Assembly: GCF_905171765.1 (NCBI RefSeq)
Contig: NC_053392.1
Span: forward strand, 503,794,556 to 503,858,555
Direction: 5' to 3'
DNA from: Bufo bufo
Lineage: Eukaryota; Chordata; Amphibia; Anura; Bufonidae
DNA length: 64,000 nucleotides
The position numbers and the translations under genes are program-made. Below are positions 1 through 10,700 of this stretch, one piece after another; position 1 is the first letter of the stretch, and the number at the start of each line of letters is the position of its first letter. The notes beneath the pieces were generated by a model. It saw only the letters and a list, made by a program, of their open reading frames with translations. It was not told the DNA's origin and ran no database searches.

Positions 1-1395
1 GAAAATCTGTGTTAATATTTGGTACAGAAGCCTTTGTTTGCAATTACAGAGGTCAAACGTTTCCTGTAGTTCTTGACCAGGTTTGCACACACTGCAACAG
101 GGATTTTGACCCACTCCTCCACACAGATCTCCTCTAGATCTGTCATGTTTCGGGGCTGTCGCTGAGCAACACGTAGTTTCAGCTCCCTCCTAAGATGGTC
201 TATTGGATTTAGGTCTGGAAACTGGCTAGGCCACTCCAGAACCTTGATATCCTTCTTACGGAGCCACTCCTTGGTTATCCTGGCTGTGTGCTTCGGGTCG
301 TTGTCATGTTGGAAGACCCAGCCACGACCCATCTTCAATGCTCTGACTGAGAGAAGGAGGTTGTTGCTGAAAATCTCACAATAAATGGCCCCATTCATCC
401 TCTCCTTAATACAGTGCAGTCGCCCTGCCCCCTTCGCAGAAAAGCATGATCTTACCACCCCCATACTTCACAGTAGGGATGTGTTCTTGGGATGCAACTC
501 ATCCTTCCTTCTTTTTCCTCCAAACACGATGAGTGAAGTTTAGACCAAAAAGTTCTACTTTGGTCTCATCTGACCACATGACTTTCTCCCATGCCTCCTC
601 TGGATAATGCAGATGGTCATTGGCAAACTTCAGACGGGCCTGGACATGTGATGACTTGAGCAGGGGAACCTTCCATGCAATGCATGATTTGAAACCATGA
701 CTGCGTAGTGTTCTACCGACAGTGACCTTAGAAACTGTGGTCCCAACTCTCCATGTCATTGACCTGCTCCTCCCTTGTAGTTCTGGGCTGATTTCTCACC
801 TTTCTTAACATCCGTAATACCCCACGAGGTGAGATCTTGCATGGAGCCCCAGTCCGAGGGAGACTGACAGTCGTCTTTAGCCTCTTCCATTTTCTAACAA
901 TTGCTCCAACAGTTGATCTATTTTCACCAAGCTGCTTGGCAATTGCCCCATAGCCCTTTCCAGCCTTGTGGAGGTCCACAATTTTGTCTCTGGTGTCTTT
1001 TGATAGCTCTTTGGTCTTGCCCATGGTAGTAGTTGGCGTCTGACTGTGGAGTGGACAGGTGTCTTTAAAGAGCTCAGACAGGTGCTGCCAAGTTAGATTA
1101 ATGAGTGGAGTAGAGGTGGACTTTTTAAAGGCACAGTAACAGGTCTTTGAGAGCCAGAATTCTTGCTGTTTCTCAGGTGTTCAAATACTTATGTTCAGCA
1201 GTGCAAGACAAATTCTTTAAAAATCATACAATGTGATTTCACAATTTTTTTTTTTTTTTATTTTTTTTTTTTTTTTTTTTTTAAATCTGTCTGGGAGTGG
1301 GAATGCACCTACAATGTCAATATTAGACCCCTCCATGATTTATGTGGGAGAACTTGCAAAATCGCAGGGTGTTCAAATACTTCTGTTCCTCAATG
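1..1395 (-). mobile_element. Tc1/mariner-like DNA transposon, right part
   Basis: The element runs off the left edge of the window. Its right terminus reads, on the minus strand, CATTGAGGAACAGAAGTATT next to a TA dinucleotide (1396-1397). A second copy of the motif GTTCAAATACTT lies inward near 1179-1190, with the outer one near 1370-1381, giving the two spaced terminal direct repeats typical of IR/DR Tc1 elements. The inside is a decayed minus-strand transposase. A T-rich tract (1243-1282) lies between the repeats. Confidence in the class is high; the left boundary is outside the window. Confidence 0.9.
12..1024 (-). pseudogene. Tc1-like transposase pseudogene
   Basis: The N-terminal piece (1024 down to about 760) starts [20 protein letters not shown] and carries a helix-turn-helix DNA-binding domain. 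The middle piece (759-499) keeps WSDETKVELFG with the first catalytic Asp. The last piece (464-12) keeps HDNDPKHTA with the second Asp, then [10 protein letters not shown]. The third acidic residue, normally Glu in NPIE, is Asp here, and the following Trp is lost. The reading frame changes near 730-760 and is broken near 465-498, so no full transposase can be made. The 34-residue spacing between the second Asp and the third position fits the DD34E Tc1 group. Confidence 0.9.
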
Positions 1396-1436
1396 TATAA
1401 TGTACTGCACTGTGCTTGGTGAGCACGGAGAAGACC

Positions 1437-1582
1437 ACAACGTTTACAGGACCGCCAGTGCCTTCTCAAACTGCTGATCAGTGGGGTCCCTGGTGTCGGA
1501 CCCCCCCACCGATCAGATACTGACCACCTATCCTGAAGATTAGGTAATCAGTTGTAAAGTCTTAGAAAAACCTTTTTAAAAG
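1437..1582. mobile_element. TTAA-type MITE fragment
   Basis: This stretch contains GTGCCTTCTCAAACTGCTGATC, a GTGTCGGACCCCC block and CCTATCCTGAAGATTAGG. The same blocks in the same order occur at 13,645-13,735, so it is a fragment of the same dispersed repeat family. No coding capacity is visible. Confidence 0.55.
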
Positions 1583-1714
1583 GGACTGATGAGTAGCACG
1601 TTGATTTTTCACACTTTCCATTAGCGCACCATAAATATTAAATGAGGCCTATGCTCTTGAAACGCAACCTTATGATAAGTATGCTCTCAACTCTACACAC
1701 ACTTTATTTTCCAG

Positions 1715-1771
1715 CTTTTTACAGAATATGGACGTCTTGCAATGGAAGAAATCTACGAAAAGCCCTTTCAG
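1715..1771 (+). CDS. atl2: atl2 exon: end of GTPase core
   Basis: The exon has 19 codons, phase 0 at both ends, and encodes [19 protein letters not shown]. The acceptor is TTTTCCAG and the donor is CAG followed by GTAAGT. It lies in the GTPase domain just before the G4 motif. Upstream exons are outside the window. Confidence 0.93.
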
Positions 1772-4700
1772 GTAAGTTACGTCTTATTTCTTGGTCCCGT
1801 AGTTTATATAATATAACAAGTATATAGAAGAGGACTGATGGAATCCTAGCATTAATGCGTTCCTATCTTCATTAATTTTATTTTTAAAAGATGTTTTATT
1901 GATGCAGCGAAAATCACAGCACCTTATGCCTTGTCATTACACAGTACTGAGAAGCATACAATGTGGTTGGGGGATACGTTCATTAGAATTTTATTACGTA
2001 TATTACCATACCTCTGTTTTACTCGAACAGCTTTACGTTTGTATTTGTGTGTTTTCATTACAGACCCTTATGTTTTTAATCCGAGACTGGAGCTATCCGT
2101 ATGAACACTCATATGGTTTAGAGGGTGGTAAACTGTTTTTGGAAAAACGGTTGCAGGTAATGATGGTGTTCTGTGTTTTAAGCCCACAAATGGGGACGTT
2201 CTGGGTGTGTCTTTGGCTTTTATGCTCTTTGCTTTCTTGTACAGCAGAGCTCTCATGATCACTGTTGATTCAGTATCCCATTACTTTTCTAGAGCTCAGT
2301 ATTATCGTTTTTGTTTTATAGTATAATGTACTTATGGATGCAGAACATTGATAATAAGGGCCGTAATGCTCTCCCTTATCACTTGTTATATGTGCCAGAA
2401 GCATATGTTCTCGAGACAGGTTGAAGCATTACGTTTCTCCCATTTGTTCCGCAGGTAAAACAGAACCAGCACGAGGAGCTGCAGAATGTCAGGAAGCATA
2501 TACACTCTTGTTTTACCAACATTGGCTGCTTTCTTTTGCCTCATCCTGGTCTTAAAGTGGCAACCAATCCTTATTTTGATGGTAGACTAGTAGGTAAGTC
2601 TTCTGCTGGCTGTGGTTAATGTGCTGCCAGTTCTATGTTTGCTATTCTAACACTCCTTCCGGTATCATGAGTTTTATAAATTCCATCTTTATCCACATTA
2701 GACATAGATGACGAGTTCAAGAAGGAACTTCAAAATCTGGTCCCTTTGCTGCTTGCTCCTGGGAACTTGGTGGAAAAGGAAATTGGGGGTTCTAAGGTGA
2801 CTTGTCGGGATCTCCTTGAATATTTCAAAGTAAGTTACCCATATGGCACTTACTGTGCAGACAACTTGTCTAGACGGGATGTTCAATCTACTTAAGTCCA
2901 TTGAAGGGGCTAACTCCTTTAATGTTCTTGACAAAGAGTTCACCATACAATCAACACACTTATTTGACAAGAATGTTAACACCCAGTTGTCAATTTATTC
3001 ATAAATATTCAGGAGGAATGGCACAATGCAGTGAAAATGAGTTCTCCGGTATTTACTACAACAGGCAAGTCAGGAGAGTCAATTGGTCATTAAAGGGGTA
3101 TTCAAGTCGTAATAAGTTTTCCCTATCGTCACAATAGGACATAACTATTAGATCGATGGGGTCCTACACATTCGAGTCACATTATTATGACCGCCAGCTA
3201 ATATCCACAATATGATCAATATCATTTATAGCGCCTAGATGGGCTGGGAGTGACTCAGTAAGGTCCTGGTAGGTTGTCACAGGTATCTGGAGTCATGCTA
3301 ACTGCAGTGCATCCCACAGCTGCTGGAGGTGGGGGGGAGGGTCCATTGAGGGAACATGACTATCGAGGTGGTCTCACAGATCCTCAATTGGGAATTAGGG
3401 GGTCATACTCTTCTAACCTGTGTCAGACATTTCTAGCAGTGTGACATGTCACATTGTCTTGCTGGAAGATCCCATCAACGACTGGAAAGACAATCAGCAA
3501 GTATGGGTGTATGTGATCTGCAAGGATGAATTAATGTCTCAAATGGTTGAGAGTGCCTTCCACATGGATGAGTGGGCCCAGAATATGCCACGAAAACTTC
3601 CCCAGACCTTAACCCTTCCATCACTACCTTGTGTTCTTCCAGCAGTGGTTGCAGGGTGTTTGTCTCTGTTTTTTGCATGACTCATCAACTTCCATCCATT
3701 CGATGAAGCAGAAAATATGACTCATTGAAGAAGGCCCCCCTTTGCCAATCAGTGGAGATCCAAATTTGATATCTGCTCGAAAATTTAAGCCTTTTCTGTG
3801 ATGCAACTTCATTAGCAGAGGAGCAGTGACCATCCTTCTGCTTCAGAGCCCCATACACAGAGTTCACTGAACCTTTTTTTTTATTTAGGCACACATCTAA
3901 TAGCCCCTGGTTCATTTTGGCAGTGATCTGCTCCACTGAGAGTGTTGGTCCACCCTCATGCACCTTCATAGCGGATGTTCACCCTAACATTAATGGCATG
4001 TGGTGCTCTGCAGTTTCCCAGTCCATTATTCACAAAGGTGCCAATTATTCACTCACAATACACTTTCACCACAGCAGCACAAGAACAGTTCACAAACGCG
4101 CAGTGTCAGAAATACTGTCGCCCTTTGCCAAAAAGGCAAAAAGCATCCCCTTTTGCAACTCTGATAAATCGTCCATTTTACTTTATGAGCTACGTGCTGG
4201 CAACATTGAAAGAAGGAAGTAGTCATAATAATGTGACTGGTTTGTATATAACCGGATTACCCCTTTTAAAGGGGTTCTCTGGGAATTAAGAAAATGAAAA
4301 TACTTAAATATTACTTTATTATAAATATATTCTCAAATACTTTTCATTATTTATAATGGCTAGTTTTCCCTGGGGAGCAATTATCAGGGGAAACAAAATG
4401 GCCACTGTCCCATTAGTTCGCACAAAACCTGTCCTGATCACACATGAGAACAAGCTACTTTACAACACTGAGGTAAAGAGCTGCCTCCTTATCCTCCTCT
4501 TCCTCTCTGCTTGTCAGGGATTATGATCCTGAATACAGATAAGAACTTTAGCTGAATATCTGGGGAATTTAGTTCATGAGGACAGGCTGTGGTAATGGAG
4601 ACTGTAAACAAGTGCTGCTGCTCATTATCCACACCTCACCCTCCTCTCATGTCTCCTCATCATCTCCATTCCCACAGAGATTCACCTGTATTTAGGATCA

Positions 4701-7700
4701 TGATTCCTGACAAGCAGAGCAGAAAGGAGGATTAGGCAGCACTATAGCTCATTATGGTGAAGTAACTTGTCCTCTTGTGTGATTGGGACAGGTTTTGTGT
4801 GAACTGATAGAACGGAGGCCATTTTATTTCTCCTAATGAACCATTATAACTAATGAAATGTATTTGGGAATATATTTATAATAAAGCAATATGTAAGTAT
4901 TTTAATTTTCTGAAATTCCTGGAGAACCCCTTTTAACCTCTTGGGGACATATGACGTACCGGTACGTCATGATGTCCTGGTACTTAAGAACACATGGCGT
5001 GTGGTCATGTTCATCACTGTCATCTTATTGGAAAGCAATACTACATCTGGTGAACAAAGTATATAGTGCTAGTTTTAAGTTGGATCCCAAACTGTGTGTA
5101 TTAGGCCTGGTACCAGATAATAATTTACAGTCTGTTATAACTACTGGAATAGGTAGAATGTTATATCAAGCTAGGAAAACATTGGCAGCAAAGTGGATCC
5201 AGCCCATACCTCCTGATATATCAGAATATGTTGCTAGATTAAATATTGTGATTCGTCTAGAAAGAGGAGTATATCAAAAAAGGAAGTGTCTGTCCAAATT
5301 CGAAGCAATCTGGGGCAGCTGGATTGATAATTCTGGGTGCTGTAGCTCCTGGCTGGCACTTACAAGGACTTTTTCTATGACAAGGTGAATGCAGTGAGAA
5401 TGGATGATATATATAGAATATTGGATGGTGGTAGGTGTGTGGGGCATTTATAGAAGCCTGATAGTGAGGGGGTTACCTGGAACTAGAATGTGGCTGTATG
5501 GGAAGATTGATGATGGACTAGGATGTTATATGGAACATCGCTGATTGGAATTAGATGATGGTAGATGGCTTATTTAAGAGTAATGTGGTGCCGACACCCC
5601 GAGAGTGATGACTAAGGAAGATGTTTTAGGAGTGTGTCCTGCCTTAAAGGGATTAGGGAGGGGGGGGGGGGGGGGGAGGGGTTTTTTTGTTTAGGATGGA
5701 TAATTGTACTCACATTGAAGATACTTTTGATACCAGAGGCTATATGTGGATTTATGCCATGTCCTATGTAGATATGTGTAATAGAATGTATATATTATAT
5801 ACTATATATGACAGATAATGTATACATCTGTGGTCTACAAAATATCATGTTAATGTGATAAAATAAGACTGGAAAATGTTAATAAAGAAATATCTGATTT
5901 AAAAAAGAACACATGGCGTACCGGTACGTCATGTGTAGTTCCGATCACCGCCGCGTGGCGGGCTGTGATCGGAACTGGGTGCCTGCTGAAATCAATCAGC
6001 AGGCACCCTGGGACAATGCGCACCCCCCGTATCGGCGGTTTGCGGCGTTTACAGGTCGTTGCAGCGGGGATCGGCTGTGCCATCGGGTCCCCGTGCTGCT
6101 GTAATGGGGACCCGATGGCATGGAAGGCAGGGCAATGCCTTCCTTGGGCATCGGCCCTGCCTTCCGGTGTAGAGCCTGTGAGATCCAGCCCCCTGGATCT
6201 CACAGGCAGGAAGCTGTATGAGTACAGAAGTATTGGAATGCATTGTAAAGGGGATTAGACGCCCAAAAGTTGAAGTCCCAAAGTGGGACAAAAAATAAAG
6301 TGAAAAAATAAAGTTTTCCCCCAAAAAAATTAAGTTTCAAGTAAAAAAACAAAAAAAAAAAGAGGTATTGCCGCGTCCGTATCGACCGGCTCTATAAACA
6401 TATCACATGACCTAACCCCTCAGATGAACACCGTAAAAAAATAAAAACTGTGCTAAATAAACCATATTTTTTTTTGTCACCTTACACCACTAAAAGTACA
6501 ACAGCAAGCGATCAAAAAGGCGTATGCCCACCAAAATAGTACCAATCTAACTGTCGCCTCATCCCGCAAAAAATGAGCCCCTACCTAAGACAATCGCCCA
6601 AAAAATAAACTATGGCTCAGAATATGGAGACACTAAAACATAATTTTTTTTATTTTTTAAAGCGGTTATTGTGTAAAACTAAAGTAAATTTTAAAAAAAG
6701 TATACATATTAGGTATCGCCGTGTCCATAATAACCTGCTCTTTAAAAATATGACATGACCTAACCCCTCAGGTGAACACCCGTACATCACAAAAAGTGTA
6801 ATAGCAAGCGATCAAAAAGTCATACGCACCCCAAAATAGTGCCAATCAAACAGTCATCTCATCCCGCAAAAATCATACCCTACCCAAGACAATCGCCCAA
6901 AAACTGAAAAAACTATGTCTCTCAGACTATGGAGACACTAAAACATGATTTTATTTTTTTTTTGTTAAAAAATGAAATCTTTGTGTAAAACTTACATAAA
7001 TTAAATAAAGTATACATATTAGGTATCGCCACGTCCGTGACAACCTTCTCTAGAAAAATACCACATGATCTAACCTGTCAGACTATTGTTGTAAATAACA
7101 AAAAATAAAAACTGTGCCAAAACAGCTATTTATTGTTACCTTGCCTCACAAAAAGTGTAATATAGAGCAACCAAAAATCATATGTAACAAAGTAACAGAA
7201 ATATAGTGGCAAATATGGGGGAACTGCTCAAACCCCAAACACTGTAGCGTGTTTTTCATTGGACATGTGGACTGCAGCAAACGACCATCCCCAGCAAAAA
7301 AATGCGTACAATGGAGGATGCCGGTGCGGTCCACATGCACCACAAAGGCATCCTACACAAAATGGAGCATTGTGCGGATGAAAATATAATTATATAAATC
7401 ACAGAAAAAAAAATGCACCAAACGGATATGCCACTGACTATACTAGCTAGTCATACAAGCAGATATTAAAAGCTGAGACTTTTGCCAATATATTCCTGTC
7501 AGGAACATATAGGAGCCCATCATGCACCACGTCACGGTCTCTCAGCATGGCAAGGGTCCTACCACTACGCTAACTATGGTGTGAACACGGTCTGAAGGTG
7601 ATGAAATCCAGCTCATAGCCAAGCTTCCACACAACCGCATAGCAGGACAACTAATGCAATGTGAACAAAGCAAGACTGTAAGCCACACCCATATCAGACC

Positions 7701-10700
7701 ATGTGATGGAGGTTACCAGGTGCAAAAGAGTGTTTAAATGCCAGGTAAAGGCACATTCAATACATATAAAACAAAATCACAGAAATATAGTGGCAAATAT
7801 AGGGTCTGATATGGGTGTGGCTTACAGTCTGGCTTTGTTCACATTGCATTAGTTGTCCTGCTAGGCGGTTGTGTGGAAGCTTGGCCTTCAGACCGTGTTC
7901 ACACCATAGTTAGCGTAGTGGTAGGACCCTTGCCATGCTGAGACCGTGACGTGGTGCATGATGGGCTCCTATATGTTCCTGACAGGAATACATTGGCAAA
8001 AGTCTCAGCTTTTAATATCTGCTTGTATGACTAGCTAGTATAGTCAGTGGCATATCTGTTTGGTGCATTTTTTTCTGTGATTCAAAAATCATATGTACCC
8101 TAAAATAGTACCAACAAAACTGCCACCCTATCCCGTAGTTTCTAAAATGGGGTCACTTTTTTGGAGTTTCTACTCTAGGGGTGCATCAGGGGGGCTTGAA
8201 ATGGGACATGGTGTCAAAAAAAACTGTCCAGCAAAATCTGCCTTCAAAAACCGTATGGCATTCCTTTCCTTCTGTGCCCTGCCGTGTGCCCGTACAGCAA
8301 TTTACGACCACATATGGGGTGTTTCTGTAAACTACAGAATCGGGGCCATAAATATTGAGTTTTGTTTGGCTGTTAAGCTTTGCTTTGTAACTGGAAAAAA
8401 AAATATTAAAATGGAAAATCTTCCGAAAAAGTGAATACCTTGAGGGGTGTAGTTTCTGGAATGGGGTCATTTTTGGGTGGTTTCTATTATGTAAGCCTCA
8501 TAAAGTGACTTCAGACCTGAACTGGTCCTTTTAAAAAGTGGGTTTTTGAACATTTCTGAAAAATTTCAAGATTTGCTTCTAAACTTCTAAGCCTTGTAAC
8601 GTCCCCAAAAAATAAAATGTCATTCCCAAAATGATAACGTGAAGTAGACATATGGGGAAGTAATAACTATTTTTGGAGGTATTACGATGTATTATAGAAG
8701 TAGAGAAATTGAAACTTGGAAATTTTGCAAATTTTTCCAAATTTTGGGTAAATTTGGTATTTTTTTTTATAAATAAAAAAGATTTTTTTTTTTACTCCAT
8801 TTTACCAGTGTCATGAAGTACAATATGTGACGAAAAAACAATCTCAGAATGGCCTGGATAAGTCGAAGCGTTTTAAAGTTATCACCACATAAAGTGACTC
8901 TGGTCAGATTTGCAAAAAATGGCCTGGTCTTTAAGGTGAAAATTAGCCCGGTCCTTATGGGGTTAAAAATAGTATATACAGCTTCAGCCCATATAACTGT
9001 CCCCAGTCTGTGCCATCTGTTGTCCTTCAAACACAGTAGGTAATACTCCACCAGTTGAGTGGAAGTGTCACAAAGTCTATTGATGAGGTATCTATGAGAG
9101 CAGGAAGAATGACGTCTGCCATTTTGATCATTTTATGTCAACCTATTTTTCATTGAGCTTCCTTTTTATACTTTCCTAGGCATACATCAAAATCTACCAA
9201 GGAGAGGAGCTTCCCCACCCCAAGTCTATGCTGCAGGTATGAATCTAAAAGTGTTTTTCTCTTCGTGGGGGGGTTGTGTTAGGGGGAAGGGAGACAGTGT
9301 GGGGAGATATACTAATGCGAGTCTTTGCGTAAAGTCTGTTGGTGCAGAATGTGCCAAATTTATTAAAAGGCACAGGCCACTTAATAAATTTGGCGCATTT
9401 CCAGGCAGACCATGCACCAGGCTTTCAAATCTACACTAGCTATGAGCTGGTGTAGGTTTGAACTATTTACGTCAGTTTCTGGCGTAAATTATATTAAATC
9501 TGGCGGGCTGTGGCAGGATATGCCCTCTGCTAAGCCCCACCCACTTTTCTTCACTTTTTAGAAAGTGACAAGACAAGTGAGAAGTTGCAAATTATTGCAC
9601 AATTATATTGTGCGCCATAATTTGCAACTTTTTCACACCACAATAGTGTAAACATGTAGGTTAATGTCCCTCACATCACTTGAAAATTGACTTTTTTTTT
9701 TTTTTTCCTGTAGGCAACGGCAGAAGCCAATAACCTTGCAGCTGTTGCTGGAGCTAAAGACACATACAGCAAACACATGGAGCAGGTAAGAGACAGTGTA
9801 GCAAGCGACTGTATACAGCTTCTCTGCATCTGTCCAGAATGTCATCTATGACTTAGAAATGGAGATGAAGTGTTCATAATGGTTCGGTCCAGTAATTCAT
9901 CTGACTTTGTATAGAAGAATTATTCTGATTTGATCATTCATCTTTATGGAAAGACCCCTATTAAGTGAAATAACAAGGCTGCCTAGCAAGCATTTCTGCT
10001 TATAAATGTGCACATGTTCCTAGACTTCTGGTTGAATAGAGCACAGGTCGTTCACAGTAAATCTTGGCTAGGCTCGAAGCTTCAGACTGCCAGTGTTAAT
10101 CACATCTGTGACAAGGTCCAGGACTCCATTCATTTAAAGGGTTATTCCCACCTTGGACATATCTACAGGCTATGCCATAAATGTCTTATAGATGCAGGCA
10201 CCACCTCTTTGATGGAGAAGAATCCTGACATTTTTATGTGTCTAGCTGTGGTAATGACTGCATAGTGTTTTAAAGGGGTTGTCTGAGTTATGAAAAAAAA
10301 AAAAATTAGATATATTCACTGTAAATCTGATGAATAACTAAGCTAAGCAAGTTTTAGGCAAAAAAATATTTTCCCTGGTTCTCTTCTGGCCCTTTGTTTA
10401 CCTGCAATAACAACATTCTCTGCCGCTCCCCTGCTCTGCAAAGGGAGTGAATACAAGTGCTGCCCTGAATGACATGTCTGCCTGCTGGGAGACTTGGCAG
10501 CATGTTGTATGTGTAGGACTACAAGTCCCAGCTGTACAATGACACTGCTGATACACACATGATCTTCTCCCTACCTGTTCTTGTCCAATGCTCTGCAGAA
10601 CTCCTCTGTCAGCTCCTGTGCCCAGCATTTGTCTCCTCACTGCCTGCAGCTACTCAGTAAAGCCTTCAGCTCTGAGTCTGTGCTACTGAAGGGGTTAAAG

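Larger units (their letters stand above)
4933..8966. mobile_element. Large nonautonomous TTAA element with tandem repeats
   Basis: The left end TTAACCTCTTGGGGAC and the right end GTCCTTATGGGGTTAA are imperfect inverted termini with TTAA. GTACCGGTACGT palindromes lie near the left end. The interior has three copies of a roughly 310-350 bp unit, each starting near AGGTATCGCC (about 6,362, 6,711 and 7,020). It is interrupted by an L1 tail (5,001-5,904) and by an inverted-repeat insertion (7,187-8,082). No transposase was found. It occupies most of the 6.35-kb atl2 intron. Confidence 0.65.

Noticed and set aside
1163..1477. 104-codon plus-strand ORF near the left edge
   Set aside because: It spans the T-rich terminal region of a Tc1 element and encodes low-complexity Phe runs.
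1899..2258. 119-codon ORF overlapping the G4 exon
   Set aside because: It reads the atl2 exon 2,064-2,156 with flanking intron in the same frame; splice sites and homology support only the exon.
7905..7960. Possible tRNA gene
   Set aside because: An A-box-like motif is present, but I could not fit a full cloverleaf or B box, and the region is part of an inverted repeat.
8093..8434. 113-codon ORF
   Set aside because: It lies in the tail of the large TTAA element that recurs as non-coding repeat; no domain was recognised.
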